Assembly (NCBI RefSeq): GCF_000380645.1
Contig: NZ_AQXZ01000018.1
Coordinates: forward strand, 434,001 to 498,000
Direction of reading: 5' to 3'
Source: Smaragdicoccus niigatensis DSM 44881 = NBRC 103563
GTDB taxonomy: Bacteria > Actinomycetota > Actinomycetes > Mycobacteriales > Mycobacteriaceae
Length of the DNA: 64,000 nucleotides
Shown here: positions 17,042 to 26,293 of the stretch, in pieces
Position numbering within the stretch: the first letter of the stretch is position 1
How the letters are laid out: every line of letters begins with the position of its first letter
The notes under the pieces: generated by a model
Seen by the model: the letters and a program-made list of their open reading frames with translations, nothing else
Database searches by the model: none
Told to the model about the DNA's origin: nothing
Translations under genes and position numbers: made by a program

Positions 17042-18433
17042 TTACGCGGACGGCTCCTTCTTCGTGACCGTGACCATCATTTTCGTGATGCCCCGAACGA
17101 AGTTGGACTGAATGAGCTCCGGCTCCGAAACCACCTTGATGTCCTCGAACCGCGGCAGCAACTCCTCCCAAAGGATCTGCAACTGCAGCTCAGCGAGCTT
17201 GTTTCCCATGCACTTATGCAGACCGGTGCCGAACGCCGTGTGGCTGCTTGCATTCTCCCGATCGACGATGAGTTCGTCGGGCCGCTCGAACTGACGCTCG
17301 TCGCGGTTGCCCGAGGGGTACCACATGACGAGCTGGTCGCCTTTACGAATGCGCTGTCCGTGTAGTTCCACGTCTTTGTTGGCAACCCGGCGCATGTACG
17401 CCAGCGGCGTCTGCCACCGGATGATCTCGGACACGAGGTTGGGGATCAACTCTGGATTGGCCTTGAGTTTCGCGAACTCCGCCGGGTTCTCATTCAGCGC
17501 CACCACCCCGCCGGACATGGAATTGCGGGTGGTGTCGTTGCCACCGACAACCAGCAGAACGAGATTGCCGAGAAACTCCATCGGGCGGTTGATCATGTCT
17601 TTGGTGCTCTTGTTCGAGAGCATCAGGCTGATCAGGTCGATTCCAGGGGCCTCACCGGCCTTGATGCGCGCAGCCTTGTCGTGCCAGAGGTTGACCGCCT
17701 CTTGGGACATCTCGACCGCGGCTTCGAAAATCTCGTCGATGTCGGAGTCGCCGCCCGTCGCGCCGGAATAACCCGACGCCAGGTCGGACAGCTCCGCGAG
17801 GTTGCGCCGATCTTCGTACGGCCAGTCCAGCAGGGTCGCGAGCATGCGCGAGGTCAGCTCTTTCGACACCTTGTCCACCCAGTCGAAGGGCTCACCGACC
17901 GGCAGGCTGTCGAGCACCTCCTGCGTGCGGACCCGGATCAGCTTTTCCATTTCTTTGAGGTTCTTGGGCGCCACCACGGTCTGCACGGACCGGCGCTGCA
18001 CATTGTGCTCGGGAGGGTCCATCGCGATGAACATCTCGATATTCAGGCCATCCGGCATGCTGCCCAGCGTGATGTACGGTTCGGCCGAGTACGTGTTGTA
18101 GTCCTGGTCGATCTTGAGGATGTCCGCATATCGCGTTATCGACCAGAACGGACCGAAAACGCTCTTCGGCTGGAAATGCGCCGGCGCCTCATCCCGCAGA
18201 CGTTTGAAGTAGGACTGCCACTGTCCCTGCCGGTACATGAATGGGTTGCTCATGTCGATGTCCGAGAGCTTGACGTCTGCGACGTCGGGGATTGGCGCTT
18301 CGGTGAAGACTGGCGGCCGGGAACTCTTGATCGCGGTTCGTTTCGCCTTGTTGTACAGCGACGCGGCGCGGACTTGCAACTGGATCGGGACGGTTGCCTG
18401 CACCTTGTTGACCACTGTGTCGAGCACGCTCAT
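17042..18433 (-). CDS. CYP153-like cytochrome P450 (terminal alkane/fatty-acid hydroxylase type)
   Basis: 463 residues from the ATG at 18431-18433, with AGGCGG just upstream; the 33-residue upstream extension has no P450 similarity. The heme loop is FGTGLHKCMG, the I-helix is VVGGNDTTRNS, and EIIRWQTPL plus FIAMDPPEHNVQRR closely follow CYP153 enzymes as I recall them. CYP153 hydroxylates the terminal carbon of medium-chain alkanes and needs ferredoxin and reductase; none is adjacent in this operon. The N-terminal 60 residues are longer than in CYP153A6. A PucR regulator lies 95 bp upstream on the same strand. Confidence 0.85.
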   Translation of the reverse strand: MSVLDTVVNKVQATVPIQLQVRAASLYNKAKRTAIKSSRPPVFTEAPIPDVADVKLSDIDMSNPFMYRQGQWQSYFKRLRDEAPAHFQPKSVFGPFWSITRYADILKIDQDYNTYSAEPYITLGSMPDGLNIEMFIAMDPPEHNVQRRSVQTVVAPKNLKEMEKLIRVRTQEVLDSLPVGEPFDWVDKVSKELTSRMLATLLDWPYEDRRNLAELSDLASGYSGATGGDSDIDEIFEAAVEMSQEAVNLWHDKAARIKAGEAPGIDLISLMLSNKSTKDMINRPMEFLGNLVLLVVGGNDTTRNSMSGGVVALNENPAEFAKLKANPELIPNLVSEIIRWQTPLAYMRRVANKDVELHGQRIRKGDQLVMWYPSGNRDERQFERPDELIVDRENASSHTAFGTGLHKCMGNKLAELQLQILWEELLPRFEDIKVVSEPELIQSNFVRGITKMMVTVTKKEPSA

Positions 18434-18528
18434 ATATCCGCCTGCCTTGCCATGGCTTGAAGAAATGTCTGGATTGCATCTCCCGAATTCAATGTAGGAG
18501 TGCGGATTGCCAGTCGTCCCGAGATCGA

Positions 18529-19719
18529 TCAAACCGCCGTTCCCAGCGCGATCGTGAGCTCCAGGATCTTCTGCGGATCGTCCAGTTGGTCCCCGAATAC
18601 TTCGCGTAGCTGGTTAAGGCGGTAGCGGACTGTCTGCGGGTGGACGAACAGTTCAGCCGCGACCCGATCCCGCTGTCCGTGGTTGAGCAGCCACGATCGC
18701 AACGTTTCCTGGAGACGGTCCGCGGAGGCTTCCCGCACCTGAGTCAGGGGCGCCAGCGCCACCCGTCGGAGGTCAGCCAGCGCATCGTTATCCGCAGACA
18801 GCACAAGCTCAACAAGGTGCCGATCGGTGTCGATGGTGTGCTGCGGTTCTTCCCGCGTGAGGGCAAGACCCCGGAGTGCACGGAGATACGACGTGCGGAC
18901 GCCGTCCCACGGTCGGACCGGGCCGACGACCGCGCCTCTCCCCTGCAATGTTCGCAGGAGCTGTTCGCGGCCACGGTCATGCGCGTCCGGAACCAGCAGC
19001 ACCGCCAGATTCTGCTCCACATCGACGCCAGGCAGGTCCTCGGTCACCTGCAAGGTCGAGGGTTGCAGATGGGTCAGCGCTTGCCGAGCTCGTGCGACCG
19101 GAAGAAGCACTGCAGTGAGCGTCTCCGGCGGAGTCCAGGTCGCGTGCTCGATGGCAGCTGCGACCACCTCGACGGAATCTCCGGCCAGCAGATGCCGTGC
19201 CAATCGCTCGAGATACCGTTCGCGCACCATGCCGGTCTTGGCGAGTTCGTCCGCATGCCCACTCAGGCTTGCCGCGGACAACTTGTCGATAAAGGCGAAG
19301 ACCAGGTCGGCGAAGCGGGCCATTTTGTCTGCAGACAAGCCATGATCGAAGGCGATCGCGGACATTTCGCGCCACGACGCCCGCGCACCGACGCGGTAAG
19401 CCGCCAGCAAGGCATCCATCGATCGCCCGGCACGCGCCTCACCACGACCGAGTTCGTACGCTCCTTGGACGGCCAAGGCCACCGGCTCGCTCGGATCGGC
19501 CTGGTCACGGAGGGCGGCCAGGCGCAGGAATCCGCCGATGGAGAACTCAACCGCACGTTCGATTGTCTTGCCCATGGGGCCGGCGAACGCGTCGGTGTAG
19601 GAAGGCACGTCGGCGGTCACTGCCGCGACGCAGTGCTCCGCGAGTGCTGGCAGTCGCTCCAGAAGCGCGGCAATGACTCCGGCGTCCAAGTCGAGCGCGC
19701 GAAAATCTGGGTCAGTCAT
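18529..19719 (-). CDS. PucR-family transcriptional regulator
   Basis: About 396 residues from the ATG at 19717-19719 (TTG at 19731 is an alternative). The C-terminal 60 residues form the PucR helix-turn-helix: LRSWLLNHGQRDRVAAELF followed by HPQTVRYRLNQLREVFGDQL. The N-terminal helical sensor and the middle GGDEF-like domain are of normal size. It is co-directional with CYP153 and divergent from the reductase-DesA3 operon, so it could control either or both. A palindrome sits at its start. Confidence 0.9.
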   Translation of the reverse strand: MTDPDFRALDLDAGVIAALLERLPALAEHCVAAVTADVPSYTDAFAGPMGKTIERAVEFSIGGFLRLAALRDQADPSEPVALAVQGAYELGRGEARAGRSMDALLAAYRVGARASWREMSAIAFDHGLSADKMARFADLVFAFIDKLSAASLSGHADELAKTGMVRERYLERLARHLLAGDSVEVVAAAIEHATWTPPETLTAVLLPVARARQALTHLQPSTLQVTEDLPGVDVEQNLAVLLVPDAHDRGREQLLRTLQGRGAVVGPVRPWDGVRTSYLRALRGLALTREEPQHTIDTDRHLVELVLSADNDALADLRRVALAPLTQVREASADRLQETLRSWLLNHGQRDRVAAELFVHPQTVRYRLNQLREVFGDQLDDPQKILELTIALGTAV

Positions 19720-19722
19720 CGT

Positions 19723-19741
19723 TTTATCCAAATCTGATAAA
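19723..19741. promoter_or_regulatory. Inverted repeat TTTATC-N7-GATAAA between pucR and reductase gene
   Basis: Perfect 6-bp arms with a CAAATCT spacer, immediately upstream of the pucR ATG and 65 bp upstream of the reductase start. It overlaps the likely pucR promoter and leader, as an autoregulatory site would. The binding factor is inferred only from position. Confidence 0.45.
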
Positions 19742-19806
19742 TGTGACCTAGTCGTTCACTCCAATTCGACAAGACTTTGTATCCTCGCGCAAGCCATTGT
19801 TGAAAT

Positions 19807-20883
19807 ATGACCACAACGCTTGGACCGCTGCCGACAGATCGGCTCCGCCGGTGGGCGGCACGAATCGGTGAATCGATCGCCACGCCCCTGGTCCCCTCTG
19901 ACTACCTCGACCTGATCGACCCGCTTCGAACCACAGCGAAGCTCCGCGGCCGGATCGTCGAAATCCGTCCCGAAACACGTGACGCGGTGACTGTCGTGAT
20001 CACCCCAGGACGCAGCTGGAAGGGGCACATCCCCGGCCAGTACGTCCGGATCGGTGTCGACGTCGACGGCGTCCGCCTGTGGCGGACCTACAGCCTCACC
20101 AGCGAAACCACGACGCGCGACATCTCCATCACGGTGAAGGCGATCGACGGCGGCAAGGTCAGCAACTACCTCGTCCGCCGTGCAACGCCGGGAACGGTCG
20201 TGCAGCTCGAGCAGGCGACCGGCGACTTCACCCTCAACACGGGAACAGAGAAGGCGCTGTTCGTCACCGCCGGAAGTGGCATAACCCCCGTTATGGGAAT
20301 GCTTCGGAACCACCTTGACCAGCTCGATGACGTCATCGTCGTCCACAGCTCACCCACCAAGTCCGACGCCATCTTCGGCGGCGAGCTCCGCATGCTCGCC
20401 CGCGCGCGTCACGGCAAGATCCGCCTGATCGAGCGGCACACCACTATCGACGGGCGGCTCACTCCGGAGGAACTCGAGGAACTGGTCCCCGACTACGCCG
20501 ACCGTGAGACCTGGGCCTGTGGTCCGGGCGCGTTTCTCGACGCGCTCGAAGAACACTGGGACGACGCCAGCCGTCTCCACACTGAGCGATTCCGCACGAG
20601 CGTCGCAGTGACCGGCGACGGTGGCGCGGTCACATTCGCCCGATCCGGCAAGACCGTCGAGGCCGACGGCAGCCAGTCGCTGCTTGACGCGGGCGAAGAA
20701 GCCGGAGTCATCATGCCGTCCGGCTGCCGGATCGGCATCTGCCACGGATGCGTGGTGCCGCTACGCGAGGGAACCGTTCGGGACCTGCGCGACGGCCAGA
20801 TCACCAGCGCCGCACCCGGCGATGGCGTCCTCATTCAAACCTGTATCAGCGCCGCCTCCGGGCCGTGCGACATCGAACTCTAA
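19807..20883 (+). CDS. NAD(P)H oxidoreductase of the acyl-CoA desaturase (Rv3230c-like)
   Basis: 358 residues with three modules in order. The FAD-binding domain (about 45-140) has RTYSLTSE. The NAD(P)H domain (about 150-250) has TAGSGITPVMGML and ETWACGPG. The C-terminal plant-type 2Fe-2S domain has SGCRIGICHGC followed by a distant IQTC Cys. The order matches Rv3230c, which feeds electrons to DesA3 in M. tuberculosis. The desaturase starts 11 bp downstream, supporting the pairing. It lacks a membrane segment, so it presumably docks on the desaturase at the inner membrane. Confidence 0.92.
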   Translation: MTTTLGPLPTDRLRRWAARIGESIATPLVPSDYLDLIDPLRTTAKLRGRIVEIRPETRDAVTVVITPGRSWKGHIPGQYVRIGVDVDGVRLWRTYSLTSETTTRDISITVKAIDGGKVSNYLVRRATPGTVVQLEQATGDFTLNTGTEKALFVTAGSGITPVMGMLRNHLDQLDDVIVVHSSPTKSDAIFGGELRMLARARHGKIRLIERHTTIDGRLTPEELEELVPDYADRETWACGPGAFLDALEEHWDDASRLHTERFRTSVAVTGDGGAVTFARSGKTVEADGSQSLLDAGEEAGVIMPSGCRIGICHGCVVPLREGTVRDLRDGQITSAAPGDGVLIQTCISAASGPCDIEL

Positions 20884-20894
20884 GGACCACGAAC

Positions 20895-22004
20895 ATGACC
20901 GCCGTACTCAACCACCCAGCCGCCCACCTCACCCCCGACGACATCGAAAACCTCGGCCGTGAACTCGACGCGATCCGAGAGCAAGTGATCGCCAGTCGCG
21001 GCGATCGCGATGCCGCTTACATCCGGAACCTGATCGACGCTCAGCGCAAGCTCGAATTCGCCAGCCGTGCAGTACTTCTCGTTTCCCTCTTCCCGCCGGC
21101 CTTCGTCGTGGGAACGGCCGGACTGACGATCTCGAAGATCCTGGAGAACATGGAGATCGGGCACAACGTCATGCACGGGCAGTGGGACTGGATGCGCGAT
21201 CCGGACATCCACTCGACGACCTATGAGTGGGACAGTGCCTCTCCCGCGTCGATGTGGAAGCACTCGCACAACGAGCTGCACCACACCTACACCAACGTGC
21301 TCGGCAAGGACCACGACCTCGGCTACGGCATCATGCGCGTCGACGAGGACCAGCGTTGGAAGCCGATGTACCTGGCCCAGCCACTCTGGAACTTCATCAA
21401 CGCATGTGTGTTCCAGTACGGCATCGCGGCCTATGACCTCGAGATCGGCAAGTACGTCGCCGGTCGCAAGGACAAGGATGTCTTCCGCGCGCAGGCTCGC
21501 GGGGTGCTCGGCAAGATCCGCAAGCAGGTCATGAAGGACTATGTCGTTCATCCGATCCTGTCCGGGCCGTCGGCGCCCACGACTCTCTGCGCGAACCTCA
21601 TCGCGAACGTCGCACGGAACTGGTGGACCCACTCGGTCATCATGTGCGGCCACTTCCCCGAAGGTGTCGAGACCTTCGAGAAGGCGTCGATCGAAGGCGA
21701 AACCCGTGGCGATTGGTACCTCCGGCAGATGATGGGGTCGGCCAACATCACCGGAAGCCCATTCCTTCATCTGATGACGGGCAACCTGTCGTTCCAGATC
21801 GAACACCATGTCTTCCCGGACCTGCCGAGCAACCGGTACCAGGAGATCGCTCCGAAGGTTCAAGAGCTGTTCGAGCGCTACGGCCTGACCTACACGAGCG
21901 GTCCGCTGGTCAAGCAGGTCGCGTCAGCGTGGAAGAAGATCTTCAAGCTGTCGCTGCCGAACAACCTGGTGAGCCGGCCTACCCGCCACCTCGTCGCCGC
22001 ATAA
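20895..22004 (+). CDS. desA3: Membrane stearoyl-CoA 9-desaturase (DesA3-like)
   Basis: 369 residues. The eight-histidine di-iron signature is complete: HNVMH (H90, H94), HSHNELHH (about 123-130) and QIEHH near residue 300. Two hydrophobic hairpins flank the boxes. It inserts a cis-9 double bond in stearoyl- or palmitoyl-CoA, for oleate in phospholipids and triacylglycerol. The start ATG at 20895 follows AAGGACCACGAAC; the longer frame from 20748 overlaps the reductase. The neighbouring reductase-desaturase order matches the known M. tuberculosis pair. Confidence 0.92.
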   Translation: MTAVLNHPAAHLTPDDIENLGRELDAIREQVIASRGDRDAAYIRNLIDAQRKLEFASRAVLLVSLFPPAFVVGTAGLTISKILENMEIGHNVMHGQWDWMRDPDIHSTTYEWDSASPASMWKHSHNELHHTYTNVLGKDHDLGYGIMRVDEDQRWKPMYLAQPLWNFINACVFQYGIAAYDLEIGKYVAGRKDKDVFRAQARGVLGKIRKQVMKDYVVHPILSGPSAPTTLCANLIANVARNWWTHSVIMCGHFPEGVETFEKASIEGETRGDWYLRQMMGSANITGSPFLHLMTGNLSFQIEHHVFPDLPSNRYQEIAPKVQELFERYGLTYTSGPLVKQVASAWKKIFKLSLPNNLVSRPTRHLVAA

Positions 22005-22042
22005 CCGAGGGTCGGCCACCCAGTCGACCAGTAGGTAGACGC

Positions 22043-22074
22043 AGGTGCGACATGCGTATCCGCATGTCGCACCT
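22043..22074. terminator. 14-bp perfect hairpin after desA3, possible terminator
   Basis: AGGTGCGACATGCG and its complement are separated by TATC. It lies 38 bp after the desA3 stop and 23 bp before the next start. There is no T-run, so it could equally be an operator or an RNA processing site; actinobacterial terminators often lack the T-run. Confidence 0.5.
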
Positions 22075-22096
22075 ACCGCGCTGCTAGTTTCCTGAC

Positions 22097-22726
22097 ATGA
22101 GTGAGCACTCACCGCGCCGGGTCTCGATGATCATCTTCGACGATTTCGAGCTGCTGGATGTGTTTGGACCGCAAACCCTGCTCAAGTACCTGCCGCAGCA
22201 TTTCCGCGTTGAGCTGGTGGGACCCACTGCCGGCACAGTGACGAGCAACGGCGGTGTCGACGTCATCGCCCAGTACGGCTACCACGACGCGACACCCGGC
22301 GACATCATTCTCGTTCCGGGTGGAATGGGTACTCGCAAGCTCGCGAACGACGCGGAGTTCCTCGCTTGGCTCGTTGACTTCGTGCGCGACGCCGAGTTCA
22401 TCACCGCGGTATGCACCGGGTCGGCAGTCTTGGCGGCGGCCGGACTGCTGGACGGCTACCGGGCGACATCAAACAAACGGAACTTCGTCTGGGCCAGCGC
22501 CTATGGCACGACCGTCACATGGGTGCCGGTGGCGCGTTGGGTGGAGGATCGCAACCGTTGGACATCTTCCGGAGTGGCCGCCGGAATCGACATGACCGCA
22601 GCGCTGATTCGTCGTCTTCATGGTGACGACGTCGTGCGGGCCGTCACCAACACGATCGAGCTCGAGACTCACGATGACTCCTCTTGGGACCCCTACGCGG
22701 AGATCCACGGTCTCATCAAGCCGTAA
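22097..22726 (+). CDS. DJ-1/PfpI-type protein (GlxA/isonitrile-hydratase-like)
   Basis: 209 residues. The nucleophile elbow FITAVCTGSAVLAAAGLLDG holds the conserved Cys, preceded by LVPGGMGTRKL. The N-terminus (MIIFDDFELLDVFGP) carries the acidic residue that activates this Cys. There is no AraC domain at the C-terminus, so it is not a GlxA-type regulator. The reaction cannot be assigned; homologues include isonitrile hydratase. It stands convergent with the LuxR-type gene, 3 bp apart. Confidence 0.85.
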   Translation: MSEHSPRRVSMIIFDDFELLDVFGPQTLLKYLPQHFRVELVGPTAGTVTSNGGVDVIAQYGYHDATPGDIILVPGGMGTRKLANDAEFLAWLVDFVRDAEFITAVCTGSAVLAAAGLLDGYRATSNKRNFVWASAYGTTVTWVPVARWVEDRNRWTSSGVAAGIDMTAALIRRLHGDDVVRAVTNTIELETHDDSSWDPYAEIHGLIKP

Positions 22727-22729
22727 GCC

Positions 22730-23581
22730 TCACGGCAAGAGGCCCTGCCGCCGTGCGGCCACGACTGCTTCGTGACGAGTGTGCGAGTCGAACTTACGCA
22801 TCGCACTCTTCAGATAGCTCTTCACGGTTTCCGGCTGCAGTGACAAGCGCTCGGCAATTTCACTGTTGGTGCACCCTAGCGCGGCGTAGGAAAGAACGTC
22901 CGTCTCGCGAGCCGACAAGTGAACGCTCGGCGACTGGGTTGCACCGACCCCGGCAAGCCGGCCAGCGGAGTGTTCGAGCTGCGCACGCAACACCGGGTCC
23001 GCTGTCGAATTCGCAATCGAGCGAAGTTCGGCATGGACGGCACGGACTTCCTCCAACGCTGCTGGATCGCTGAGCGGAACCCGGTCACTCGCCATCGAAT
23101 CCGCCATCGCGACGCGACGGTCGACTTCATCGCGGATGGTGAGCTCTGTGCTCAACCCCCGTGCCGCCTCGAGCAGGACCTCGGTCCCGCGATCGCCGAC
23201 CGGGGTCGCCTGTCGCACAGCGCCGTAGATGACCGCCCGGACCTGATCACGGACTCGCACCGGAACCGCGACGACGGAACGAAGCCCCTCGGCCCGCACC
23301 GGCCCGTCATAGTCGTGCGTGATCCCCTGATCCAGCAGGTAGTCGTGGACCACGGTCAGTCGACCGTCGGCGACCGCCCGGCCACCCAGGCCCGTACCGG
23401 ACGGGACGGTCAACCCGCGGAGGTGATTCGTGCGGTTCCCGACGAGGTCGGTGAGCTTCAAGGCGCCGCCGAGAACCTGGCCACCGAACACGACAGCGAG
23501 CTGCGCACGTGACTGCGCAAACCGCAGCGCGGCGCGCAATGCATCCCGGTCGTCCGGCCGATATGGCGAGGTCAGGCCCAT
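22730..23581 (-). CDS. GAF-LuxR transcriptional regulator
   Basis: About 283 residues from the ATG at 23579-23581. Residues 15-150 resemble a GAF sensor domain (GLGGRAVADGR, then YDGPVRAEGLRSVVAVPV). The C-terminal 60 residues are a LuxR helix-turn-helix: LSARETDVLSYAALGCTNSEIAERL followed by PETVKSYL. It is divergent from an acyl-CoA ligase gene with an inverted repeat in between. Such GAF-LuxR regulators often control adjacent catabolic genes; the ligand is unknown. Confidence 0.88.
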   Translation of the reverse strand: MGLTSPYRPDDRDALRAALRFAQSRAQLAVVFGGQVLGGALKLTDLVGNRTNHLRGLTVPSGTGLGGRAVADGRLTVVHDYLLDQGITHDYDGPVRAEGLRSVVAVPVRVRDQVRAVIYGAVRQATPVGDRGTEVLLEAARGLSTELTIRDEVDRRVAMADSMASDRVPLSDPAALEEVRAVHAELRSIANSTADPVLRAQLEHSAGRLAGVGATQSPSVHLSARETDVLSYAALGCTNSEIAERLSLQPETVKSYLKSAMRKFDSHTRHEAVVAARRQGLLP

Positions 23582-23589
23582 GATTGCGA

Positions 23590-23613
23590 CACTACCCACT
23601 TTCGGGGGTAGTG
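23590..23613. promoter_or_regulatory. Inverted repeat CACTACCC-N8-GGGTAGTG, candidate LuxR-regulator operator
   Basis: Perfect 8-bp arms in the 62-bp gap between the divergent luxR-type gene and the acyl-CoA ligase, 9 bp from one start and 31 bp from the other. Position suggests control of both genes. Confidence 0.55.
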
Positions 23614-23643
23614 CGCAGGTGTGACCTACTGCACTCTGTTCGC

Positions 23644-25344
23644 ATGGTTTCGAACACAACCCGTTATCGCGCATCTCGCGACTGTCTGCTGGAACTGCGC
23701 GAGGACTACACGCGGGCCGTCAGAGAGTTCGAATGGCCCGAACTGGGCCTGACGTTCAACTGGGCGACGGACTGGTTCGACGCCATCGCACGCGACAACG
23801 ACCGCACAGCATTGTGGCTCGTCGAAGAGGATGGATCACAGGCGAAGTACTCCTACGCCGAGATGGCTCATCGCTCCGATCAGGTCGCCCATTGGCTGTC
23901 CGACCAGGGTGTGCACAAGGGCGACCCCGTGATGGTGATGCTCGGCAATCAGGTCGAGCTGTGGGAATCAATGCTCGCCGTCATGAAGCTCGGCGCGGTC
24001 ATCATGCCGACGACAATGGCTCTCGGCGCTGCCGATCTGACCGATCGGGTCGAGCGCACCGGAGCAAAGTTCGTCATCGCGAACAGCACCGACGCCGAAA
24101 AGTTCGATGCGGTCCCGGGCGGCTATGCGCGAATCTGTGTCGGCCAGGCACCCGAGGGCTGGTCGTCATACCGTGACGCTTACTCGATCGAGAGTCCGCG
24201 ACGATTCACCGCGACAACCGCTCCGACCGATCCACTGTTGCTCTACTTCACCTCCGGCACGACGAGCCGGCCGAAGCTCGTGCGCCACACCCAGGTCTCC
24301 TACCCGGTCGGTCATCTGTCGACGTTGGCGTGGCAGGGCATCCAGCCGGGTGACGTCCACCTGAACATCAGCTCACCGGGCTGGGCGAAGCACGCCTGGA
24401 GCTGCTTCTTCGCACCGTGGATCGCCGAGGCGACGATCTTCGTCTTCAACTACAGCCGTTTCGACGCGGCCACTCTGATGCAGCACATCCGCGAGGCGGG
24501 CGTCACGACGTTCTGTGCTCCGCCGACCGTGTGGCGCATGCTCATCCAGGCCGATCTGTCCGGTGGTCCAGGCCGGTTACGCGAACTGATCTCTGCTGGT
24601 GAGCCGCTCAATCCCGAGGTCATCGACCAGGTCCGGGCGCGGTGGGGCCGGACGATCCGGGACGGGTTCGGCCAGACGGAGACCACTGCACAGATCGGCA
24701 ACACGCCCGGCGCACCGCTAAAGCCGGGTTCGATGGGTCGGCCGCTGCCGGGCGTACCGGTCGTGCTCGTCGACCCGATCACCGGCGAGCAGGCCGACGA
24801 GGGCGAGATCTGCCTCGACCTGTCCCGGCGTCCAGTCGGACTCATGACCGGATACGAAGGTGACCCCGAAAAAGCTGCGGCGGCGATGGCCAACGGCTAC
24901 TACCACACCGGTGACGTTGCGAGGCGGGACGAAGACGGCTACATCACCTACATCGGGCGCACCGACGATGTCTTCAAATCCTCGGACTACAAGGTGTCGC
25001 CGTTCGAACTGGAGAGCGTCCTCATTGAGCACCCGGCCGTCGCGGAAGCAGCCGTCGTACCAGCTCCCGACGACGTCCGGCTCGCCGTACCGAAGGCCTA
25101 CGTCGCGCTCGCCGCAGGCTGGGAACCGACGAGCGCGACCGCGTTCGCGATCCTGCAACACGCACGACAGAACCTCGCACCGTTCCTGCGGGTTCGGCGA
25201 GTGGAGTTCTTCGAGCTGCCCAAGACCGTGTCGGGCAAAATCCGCCGCGTCGAATTGCGAAAACGTGAAGTCGAGGCGGTCGGTATCCGGCTCGAAAGTG
25301 AGTGGCGCGATGACCAATTCTCTGAGCTCGCGGCACGTGTATGA
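23644..25344 (+). CDS. Acyl-CoA synthetase (AMP-forming)
   Basis: 566 residues from the ATG at 23644. ANL-superfamily motifs are all present: LLYFTSGTTSRPKLV (A3), RDGFGQTET (A5), YYHTGDVARRDEDGYITYIGR (A7-A8), SSDYKVSPFELE, and LPKTVSGKIRRVELR with the catalytic Lys near the end. It activates a carboxylic acid to its CoA thioester. Overall it looks like acetyl/medium-chain ligases rather than long-chain FadD. Followed 70 bp later by an alpha/beta hydrolase, perhaps co-transcribed. Confidence 0.92.
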   Translation: MVSNTTRYRASRDCLLELREDYTRAVREFEWPELGLTFNWATDWFDAIARDNDRTALWLVEEDGSQAKYSYAEMAHRSDQVAHWLSDQGVHKGDPVMVMLGNQVELWESMLAVMKLGAVIMPTTMALGAADLTDRVERTGAKFVIANSTDAEKFDAVPGGYARICVGQAPEGWSSYRDAYSIESPRRFTATTAPTDPLLLYFTSGTTSRPKLVRHTQVSYPVGHLSTLAWQGIQPGDVHLNISSPGWAKHAWSCFFAPWIAEATIFVFNYSRFDAATLMQHIREAGVTTFCAPPTVWRMLIQADLSGGPGRLRELISAGEPLNPEVIDQVRARWGRTIRDGFGQTETTAQIGNTPGAPLKPGSMGRPLPGVPVVLVDPITGEQADEGEICLDLSRRPVGLMTGYEGDPEKAAAAMANGYYHTGDVARRDEDGYITYIGRTDDVFKSSDYKVSPFELESVLIEHPAVAEAAVVPAPDDVRLAVPKAYVALAAGWEPTSATAFAILQHARQNLAPFLRVRRVEFFELPKTVSGKIRRVELRKREVEAVGIRLESEWRDDQFSELAARV

Positions 25345-25414
25345 CGGGTGAGATATGTCGCCGACGAGGAATGCACTTCGCACAACCACGGCCGGACGTG
25401 CAAGGCTGCGAAGT

Positions 25415-26281
25415 ATGACTTCCCACATCGAGCCGGTGCCGGAGACTTTTCTGGGCCATGACGGTCTTCGGCTCGCCGCCGACCGCTGGCCAACGAAAAC
25501 CGTGCCGAAGCTCGGCACTGTGCTCTTTCTGCACGGCGGCGGGCAGACGCGGCACTCATGGGGGCGCACCGCGCGACGCATGGCAGAGAGCGGTTGGGAA
25601 GCCATCACCTTGGATGCCCGTGGCCATGGCGACAGCGAGTGGGCGCCGAGCGGTCGCTACGCCCTCGACGATTTCGCGGGCGATCTCAGGTCGGTAGTCG
25701 CCGCAATCGGTGAGGCTCCGGTGCTGATCGGCGCGTCTCTCGGTGGAATCACCTCGCTTGTCACCGAGGGTGAGAATCCCGGGACGAGTACCGGTCTTGT
25801 CCTGGTCGACATCGCGCCACGAATCGAAGCGGCGGGTCGAGACAAGATCATCGCGTTCATGGCGAGCGCGCCGAACGGTTTCGCATCTCTGGAAGAGGTC
25901 GCCGATGCCGTCCAGGCCTACAACCCGCACCGCGAACGACCCCAGAACCTCGACGGGCTGAGGAAGAACGTTCGGCTACACCGGGATGGACGCTGGTACT
26001 GGCACTGGGACCCGCGATTCCTCGACGTGAGTGACGAGCCGAAGCGAGACATGAACGAGGATCGCCTGTACGAAGCCGCTCGACGTGTGCAGGTCCCGAC
26101 CCTGCTCGTCCGCGGCAAAGCCTCTGACGTCGTCACCCCGGAGGGCGCCGCCGAGCTCCTGGAACTGATCCCGACCGCAAGCTCAGTCGAGGTGTCCGCC
26201 GGGCACATGGTCGCGGGCGACGACAATGACGTCTTCACGACCCACCTTGCCGAGTTCCTGTCGGAGCGAGTGCGTGGCTAG
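25415..26281 (+). CDS. Alpha/beta hydrolase
   Basis: 288 residues from the ATG at 25415. The oxyanion segment LFLHGGGQTRHSW is followed by LDARGHGDS, the nucleophile elbow IGASLGGIT (Ser near 106) and an AGHMVAGDDND end holding the catalytic His. The fold and motifs are those of epoxide-hydrolase/esterase-like enzymes. Together with the upstream ligase it may process an ester or cyclic acid, but substrate is unknown. Confidence 0.9.
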   Translation: MTSHIEPVPETFLGHDGLRLAADRWPTKTVPKLGTVLFLHGGGQTRHSWGRTARRMAESGWEAITLDARGHGDSEWAPSGRYALDDFAGDLRSVVAAIGEAPVLIGASLGGITSLVTEGENPGTSTGLVLVDIAPRIEAAGRDKIIAFMASAPNGFASLEEVADAVQAYNPHRERPQNLDGLRKNVRLHRDGRWYWHWDPRFLDVSDEPKRDMNEDRLYEAARRVQVPTLLVRGKASDVVTPEGAAELLELIPTASSVEVSAGHMVAGDDNDVFTTHLAEFLSERVRG

Positions 26282-26293
26282 TTTCGCTCGGCG

